The translations under genes were made by a program, and so were the position numbers. This document shows positions 54,340-54,398 of a stretch of DNA of 54,398 nt, piece by piece. The stretch spans positions 1 through 54,398 of the forward strand of contig NZ_LIUQ01000001.1 in assembly GCF_001276715.1 (NCBI RefSeq), given 5' to 3'. The stretch is from Planktothricoides sp. SR001. Lineage in GTDB: Bacteria > Cyanobacteriota > Cyanobacteriia > Cyanobacteriales > Laspinemataceae. Positions within the stretch are counted from its first letter, which is position 1. Every line of letters starts with the position of its first letter. The notes beneath the pieces are model-generated. The model was not told the origin of the DNA. It worked only from the letters and a program-made list of their open reading frames with translations, and ran no database searches.

Positions 54340-54398
54340 TTGTTGTTGGTTGTTGGGTAGGGATTCTTTGGTTGTTGGTTGGGGTGTAGGGTGTAGGG
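54340..54398. repeat. TTGTTGG-rich repeat at the window end
   Basis: Contains GGGTAGGGATTCTTTGG (54355-54371) between TTGGTTGTT units, then GGTGTAGGGTGTAGGG. Same family as at 9590-9720 and 28048-28110. The xisH promoter must lie in or beyond it. Confidence 0.7.

Overview
The window comes from a cyanobacterium, probably a filamentous one of the Oscillatoria/Microcoleus type. The evidence is the very frequent HIP1 octamer GCGATCGC, the chlorophyll gene chlH, XisH/XisI proteins, several CHAT and caspase-like proteases, and many dispersed palindromic repeats. The genus is a guess; the phylum is not. No rRNA, tRNA, CRISPR array or transposase was recognised.

Layout. 0.2-5.3 kb: a decayed CHAT/TPR gene, a SagB-type dehydrogenase and a pentapeptide-repeat protein. 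5.5-11 kb: housekeeping and metabolism (YciO/Sua5 protein, LarC, SbcD, CysH, a glutaredoxin-like protein). 11.2-13.8 kb: a toxin-antitoxin patch with two apparently intact pairs (UPF0175/DUF3368 and RelB/RelE), remnants of a vapBC pair and of a Uma2 gene, and five copies of one 65-bp repeat. 13.9-15.4 kb: murE. 15.5-20 kb: a defence-like island with four uncharacterised genes (one a zinc ribbon), a divergent NB-ARC ATPase, a fossil of a second NB-ARC gene, and an abiEi/abiEii pair whose toxin gene has lost its 3' end. 20-25 kb: a frameshifted DUF5678 gene, a histidine kinase, NanE and a DUF1361 membrane protein. 25-35 kb: a PEP-synthase-like protein, a candidate structured RNA, ComF, an outer-membrane protein fragment and a 1587-residue hybrid histidine kinase. 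35.5-43.5 kb: a ParR/ParM-like pair, RidA, two small proteins and chlH. 43.8-52.6 kb: three clan CD protease genes on one strand (CHAT-TPR, Tat-exported orthocaspase, CHAT-TPR) separated by two direct copies of a 279-bp palindrome-ended element. 52.7-54.4 kb: MntA antitoxin with a broken hepT, then xisH with xisI broken by a repeat.

Working together. Clear partners are the toxin-antitoxin pairs, AbiEi/AbiEii, ParM/ParR and XisH/XisI. The zinc-ribbon operon diverging from the NB-ARC gene looks like a conflict-system cassette, but this is inference. The strongest general theme is repeat invasion. At least five repeat families occur. One of them adds the same ten residues, VRDSVAEQYR, to MurE and to an unrelated histidine kinase, and a relative of it breaks xisI.
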